Under the pieces are notes generated by a model. That model was not told the DNA's origin. It saw nothing but the letters and a program-made list of their open reading frames with translations, and ran no database searches. Both the position numbers and the translations under genes were made by a program. A stretch of 34,505 nt of DNA from DATBDE01 sp036270095 (lineage in GTDB: Bacteria; Actinomycetota; Thermoleophilia; Solirubrobacterales; Solirubrobacteraceae): the NCBI GenBank assembly GCA_036270095.1, contig DATBDE010000122.1:1-34505 (forward strand), in the 5' to 3' direction. Shown here one piece after another: positions 31,275 to 34,505 of this stretch (within the stretch, counting starts at the first letter, position 1; the number at the start of each line of letters is the position of its first letter).

Positions 31275-32477
31275 GTGAGACGGGTCGTCGTCGGCGAGCG
31301 ATCGGGCGTGTACCTCTTGCGCATCGTGGTGCTCGCGGGCGCCTACTACGCCGCCGCGAAGCTCGGGCTCACGCTCGCGTTTGCGAACCGCAGCGTCACC
31401 GCGGTGTGGCCGCCGACCGGGATCGCGCTGGCCGCATTGGTGCTGTGGGGATACCGGTATTGGCCGGGTGTGGCGATCGGCGCGCTGCTCGCCAACGGCT
31501 GGACGGGGGTGCCGATCGAGGTGGTGCTGGGCATCACGCTGGGCAACACGCTCGAGGCCCTGACGGGCGCTTACCTGCTGCGCCGCGTCGGCCGCTTTCG
31601 CTCGTCGCTGCGGCGGGTGCGTGACGTCTTCGGGCTCGTCGTGCTCGGGGCGATCGCGAGCACGCTCGTCAGCGCGACGATAGGCGTCGCCAGCCTGCGC
31701 TTGGGAGACGCGGTCTCCTCGGACGCGCTGGGGTCCACGTTCCGCGTCTGGTGGCTTGGGGACATGGCCGGCGACCTGCTCGTGGCCCCGTTCGTCCTGC
31801 TCGTCGTCGGCCACTGGCGCGCGGCGCGCTGGGACCGTTGGCGCGAGGCGCTGTTGCTGTTCGCTGCGCTGGCGGGAGTGGCAGCGTTCGCGTTCTCCCG
31901 CTCTGAGCCGCTGGCCTACGTGGCCTTCCCGTTCCTGGTCTGGGCGGCGCTGCGCCTCGGGCCGCACGGGGCGGCAACGGCCAACCTCATCGTCGCGGGC
32001 ATTGCGGTGGCGTACACGGCCAACGGCCACGGAGGGTTCGTCGCGGGCACGCGCGACGACAGCCTGCTGCTCTCGCAAACCTTCATGGCGGTCGCGGCGG
32101 TGACGTCGCTGCTTCTGGCCGCGATCGTGGCCGAGCGTCAGCGCGCCGAGGCCGACACCGCCGCGATGCGCAGGCGTGAGGCGCTGGAGATCAACGACAA
32201 CATCGTCCAGGGGCTTGCAGTGGCGCAGTACGCCGCGCAACTAGGACGGCGCGAGCTGGTCGAGAGCGCAATCGAGAGCACGCTGGCCGACGCACGCACG
32301 ATGATCGGTGAGCTCGTGGGTGATCTCCCGCCCGACACCCTGACTCGCCCTGGAGCGTTGCGCCGCCGGTCGGCCGCCGATCCGACGCGAGCCCAGACGC
32401 CCCGTGGCCGTCCAGCCGACGGTCGGTCGCGCAGCCCGTCTGAGAAAAATCGTGAGCCGCATGCGGAGGCCGAGTAG
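31275..32477 (+). CDS. MASE1-domain membrane sensor with short dimerisation-like tail
   Basis: 400 residues from GTG 31275. The first 290 residues form a MASE1 membrane sensor (PF05231), with LTLAFANRSVTAVWPPTGIA as the family signature, and about eight helices. The tail has a coiled-coil-like stretch (LLAAIVAERQRAEADTAAMR, then RREALEINDNIVQGLAVAQY) that resembles a histidine-kinase dimerisation helix, but the phospho-acceptor His and the ATPase domain are absent, and the last 60 residues are Arg/Pro-rich. It is therefore not an active kinase by itself. The frame is also open upstream, but that part is antisense to the nitroreductase gene. Confidence 0.75.
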   Translation: MRRVVVGERSGVYLLRIVVLAGAYYAAAKLGLTLAFANRSVTAVWPPTGIALAALVLWGYRYWPGVAIGALLANGWTGVPIEVVLGITLGNTLEALTGAYLLRRVGRFRSSLRRVRDVFGLVVLGAIASTLVSATIGVASLRLGDAVSSDALGSTFRVWWLGDMAGDLLVAPFVLLVVGHWRAARWDRWREALLLFAALAGVAAFAFSRSEPLAYVAFPFLVWAALRLGPHGAATANLIVAGIAVAYTANGHGGFVAGTRDDSLLLSQTFMAVAAVTSLLLAAIVAERQRAEADTAAMRRREALEINDNIVQGLAVAQYAAQLGRRELVESAIESTLADARTMIGELVGDLPPDTLTRPGALRRRSAADPTRAQTPRGRPADGRSRSPSEKNREPHAEAE

Positions 32478-32525
32478 GGTCGGCCCGGGGCGGCACGACG
32501 CCGCGCCAGGAGAGGAGAGGCACGC

Positions 32526-33194
32526 ATGAGGTGGATCAGCATGCCGTCGCCGGCCATGGCCGTCGCAATGATCGCGCTGTTCGTGGCGCTCGGCGGAAGC
32601 GGCTACGCGGCCAGCCAGAGCGGCGGCGGAGGCGGCGATCGAGCAAGCACCGCCGCCAAGAAGAAGGTCAAGCGCGGGCCGCGCGGGCGCCGCGGACCAC
32701 AAGGCGTCCCGGGCCTGGCCGGGCTGCAGGGCCTGCAGGGTCCGCAGGGCAACACCGGCGCTCAGGGCACGCCCGGCACGAACGGCACGAACGGCACCAA
32801 CGGCACAAATGGCAGCCCGGCCTTCGGCGCGCTGGTCGGCCGCGGGGTCAACGTGCCGGCCGGGACCTCGTTCCTTGCCCCGTCCGGCCAGCTCGAGGCT
32901 GCCGCGACCGAGAACGGCGTCGACTCATTCACGCCCAACGCGACCATGAAGGCCAGTGACCTGGCGATCGCGGTGTTCGAGGCGCCGGGCCCGGGGACCT
33001 CGCGCACGTTCACGCTGCGGGTCGGCCACGCCGACACGGCGCTGAGCTGCACGGTGCCCCAAGGCGTCACCACCTGCACCAGCACGGGCAGCGTGACGAT
33101 CCCGGAGGCCTCGCTGATCTCGATCGGATCGACGACGACGGGCGCCCCGAATCCCACCTTCGTGCGGTTCGGGTGGAGAGCGACGAGCGGATAG
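32526..33194 (+). CDS. Secreted collagen-like repeat protein
   Basis: 222 residues, ATG preceded by GGAGAGGAGAGG. The N-terminus (MPSPAMAVAMIALFVALGGS) is an export signal of a kind recurring in Thermoleophilia. A basic Lys-rich linker leads to Gly-X-Y triplets at about 51-97 (GPRGRRGPQGVPGLAGLQGL, ending in four GTN units), able to form a collagen-like triple helix. The C-terminal 120 residues are a beta-rich domain with one Cys pair. A surface fibre or adhesin role is plausible but not shown. Confidence 0.85.
   Translation: MRWISMPSPAMAVAMIALFVALGGSGYAASQSGGGGGDRASTAAKKKVKRGPRGRRGPQGVPGLAGLQGLQGPQGNTGAQGTPGTNGTNGTNGTNGSPAFGALVGRGVNVPAGTSFLAPSGQLEAAATENGVDSFTPNATMKASDLAIAVFEAPGPGTSRTFTLRVGHADTALSCTVPQGVTTCTSTGSVTIPEASLISIGSTTTGAPNPTFVRFGWRATSG
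32775..32810 (+). repeat. Four 9-base tandem units encoding Gly-Thr-Asn
   Basis: GGCACGAAC occurs twice, followed by GGCACCAAC and GGCACAAAT, inside the collagen-like stretch. Nearly identical units suggest slippage-driven variation in triplet number. Confidence 0.85.
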
Positions 33195-33266
33195 GCGGCT
33201 ACCCGGAGGGCGCAGGCCCTTGTCCCCGAGCGAACTCCGTAGAATCGGCGCCGAGCGGAGGAGCAC

Positions 33267-34100
33267 ATGACCACGGAACCCCAATCCTCGAACGGCGACG
33301 AGGCGGAGGCCCAGGCGAGCCCCGGCAAGCTGTCGCGCAAGAAGTTCGAGAAGGAGCTGCGCAGGCTCCAGCGCGAGCTCGTGATCATGCAGGAGTACGT
33401 CAAGGTCAAGGGGCTGAAGATCGTCGTGATCTTCGAGGGGCGTGATGCTGCCGGCAAGGGTGGCGTGATCAAGCGCATCGCCGAGCGGACGAACCCGCGC
33501 GTGTGCCGCGTCGTGGCGCTTCCGGCGCCGACCGAGCGCGAGAAGACCCAGTGGTACTTCCAGCGGTACGTCTCCCATCTCCCCGCCGGCGGCGAGATCG
33601 TCCTGCTCGACCGCTCCTGGTACAACCGCGCCGGCGTCGAGCGGGTGATGGGCTTCTGCTCCGAAGTGGAGTACCAGGAGTTCATGCGCTCCTGCCCGGA
33701 GTTCGAGCGCATGCTGGTCCGCTCGGGCGTCCAGCTCGTCAAATACTGGTTCTCGGTCTCCGACGAGGAGCAGGAGCGTCGCTTCCAGGCACGCGTCCAA
33801 GACCCGATGCGGCGCTGGAAGCTGAGCCCCATGGACCTCGAATCGCGCGCCCGGTGGGTCGAGTACTCGCGCAGCAAGGACGAGATGTTCCGCTACACCG
33901 ACATCAAGCACGCGCCGTGGTGGGTCGTCGACGCCGACGACAAGCGGCGGGCGCGCCTGAACTGCATCGCGCACCTGCTCTCGCTGATCGACTACGAGGA
34001 CCTGACGCCGCCGCCGCTGGAGCTGCCGCCCCGCGGGCACGACCTCGCCTACGTCCGTCCGCCGCTGGACGAGCAGACCTTCGTTCCGCAGGTCTACTGA
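33267..34100 (+). CDS. ppk2: Polyphosphate kinase 2 (class I)
   Basis: 277 residues. PPK2 enzymes transfer phosphate between polyphosphate and nucleoside diphosphates. Walker A GRDAAGKGG (58-66), the DRSWYNRAGVE lid and Walker B region (115-125), and the helical lid segment DPMRRWKLSPMDLESR are all present; a single PPK2 domain and SPMD point to class I, which usually makes ATP or GTP from NDP and polyP. The first 22 residues are acidic and probably disordered. The ribosome-binding site GGAGGAG lies 5 bases before ATG. It is monocistronic by its surroundings. A copy of its 3' tail lies at 30476-30514. Confidence 0.94.
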   Translation: MTTEPQSSNGDEAEAQASPGKLSRKKFEKELRRLQRELVIMQEYVKVKGLKIVVIFEGRDAAGKGGVIKRIAERTNPRVCRVVALPAPTEREKTQWYFQRYVSHLPAGGEIVLLDRSWYNRAGVERVMGFCSEVEYQEFMRSCPEFERMLVRSGVQLVKYWFSVSDEEQERRFQARVQDPMRRWKLSPMDLESRARWVEYSRSKDEMFRYTDIKHAPWWVVDADDKRRARLNCIAHLLSLIDYEDLTPPPLELPPRGHDLAYVRPPLDEQTFVPQVY

Positions 34101-34132
34101 CCGCGACGCCCAGCCCACGTATAAGCCGATTC

Positions 34133-34158
34133 AGAGCCGGCTCTCACGTGGCGCTTAC
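34133..34158 (+). promoter_or_regulatory. Candidate response-regulator site D
   Basis: GAG (34134-34136), CTCAC (34143-34147) and CTTAC (34154-34158). CTCTCA-N7-CGCTTA matches site B with identical spacing. It lies 50 bases before the PepSY gene start and more than 10 kb from the regulator gene. Confidence 0.5.
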
Positions 34159-34208
34159 ACGCCGCACGGAGGCTGCGCGCGTTCGCTCCTCCAATGAAAG
34201 GGACTTGC

Positions 34209-34505
34209 GTGAACGTAGGGACAACACGCCTCGCGGTCATCGCCGCAGCTGTGGCTGCCGGTGCGCTCGCGGCGGCAGGCTTCGCCGGCGCTGCCAGCTC
34301 GCCCTCCAAGCAGACGGGCACGACAACCGACCCGAGCTCCGCGCAGGGCCCGCCCGGCCGCCCCGGCGGCAACGGCGAGGCGCCGCTGACCGGTGACGCC
34401 GCACAGAAGGTCAAGGATGCGGCCCAGGCCGCGGTTCCGGGCGGCACCGTGGCACGGGTGTCGGCCGAGAACGATGGTGTCAGCGGCGCGGTCTACGAGG
34501 CGCAT
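34209..34505 (+). CDS. Secreted PepSY-domain protein (3'-partial)
   Basis: The frame runs past the window end; about 99 residues are visible. GTG 34209 is chosen because AAAGGG (34197-34202) lies 6 bases before it; ATG 34194 in the same frame is an alternative. A signal peptide (RLAVIAAAVAAGALAAAGFA) is followed by a Pro/Gly-rich linker and the start of a PepSY domain (PLTGDAAQKVKDAAQAAVPG, then GTVARVSAENDGVSGAVYEA). PepSY domains often inhibit or assist extracytosolic proteases or act in envelope stress. A candidate regulator site lies just upstream. Confidence 0.75.
   Translation, partial: MNVGTTRLAVIAAAVAAGALAAAGFAGAASSPSKQTGTTTDPSSAQGPPGRPGGNGEAPLTGDAAQKVKDAAQAAVPGGTVARVSAENDGVSGAVYEAH

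Overview
The window is GC-rich chromosomal DNA with actinobacterial gene content. I infer a member of the class Thermoleophilia (Solirubrobacterales-like). Reasons: many secreted proteins with RTX-like Gly-Asp repeats, a collagen-like secreted protein with an N-terminus of a type I associate with that group, frequent GTG starts, tRNA genes without encoded CCA, a VIT1/CCC1 remnant, and a PPi-type phosphofructokinase. This placement rests on recognition of protein styles, not on a marker gene.

Layout. 1-1230: tail of a secreted phosphoesterase with RTX-like repeats and an uncharacterised protein. 1297-2621: tRNA-Val(TAC), a serine beta-lactamase-family hydrolase, then a 21-base near-copy of the tRNA 3' end, which looks like the trace of a site-specific insertion. 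2634-8169: a sarcosine-oxidase-like flavoenzyme, a RecQ-type helicase, an ACC deaminase with all diagnostic residues, an alpha/beta hydrolase fused to a LuxR DNA-binding domain, and a methyltransferase. 8227-8788: two decayed gene remnants. 8872-12830: a multiply frameshifted RTX-like secreted protein, a second methyltransferase and a DUF2182-DUF1326 pair. 12816-19785: VOC protein, glucuronyl C5-epimerase-like secreted protein, two small proteins, PPi-type phosphofructokinase, a GH3 lipoprotein, a cytochrome P450 and undecaprenyl-diphosphatase. 19880-20958: another RTX-like protein and tRNA-Asp(GTC).

The most interesting part is 21000-29178, with an outlier at 34130-34505. An OmpR-type response regulator and its histidine kinase are followed by a translationally coupled operon: a His-rich membrane-anchored protein, an ApbE-type FMN transferase, a bis-heme ferric-reductase-like membrane protein with an extra C-terminal domain, a NuoF-like flavin/Fe-S protein, and a small CxxHxxC ferredoxin. 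A further heme-b-like membrane protein lies downstream. Four upstream regions (21009, 23770, 28451 and 34133) share a direct-repeat motif, CTCA(T/C)-N6-CWYA, with exactly 11-base spacing. Three of the four have a GAG element at a fixed distance in front and the fourth has a similar AAG. This is the architecture expected for an OmpR-family regulator. The fourth site precedes a PepSY-domain secreted protein cut by the window end. I propose a two-component-controlled membrane redox regulon that moves electrons from NAD(P)H or a cytosolic donor through flavin, Fe-S and heme to an extracytosolic flavin or metal target.

29252-34100 holds a TIGR03118-like secreted protein, a nitroreductase, a MASE1 sensor that lacks a kinase ATPase domain, a collagen-like protein and a class I PPK2. 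Several genes carry one-base frameshifts, some in G or T runs. These may be assembly errors rather than true decay, and this is stated case by case.
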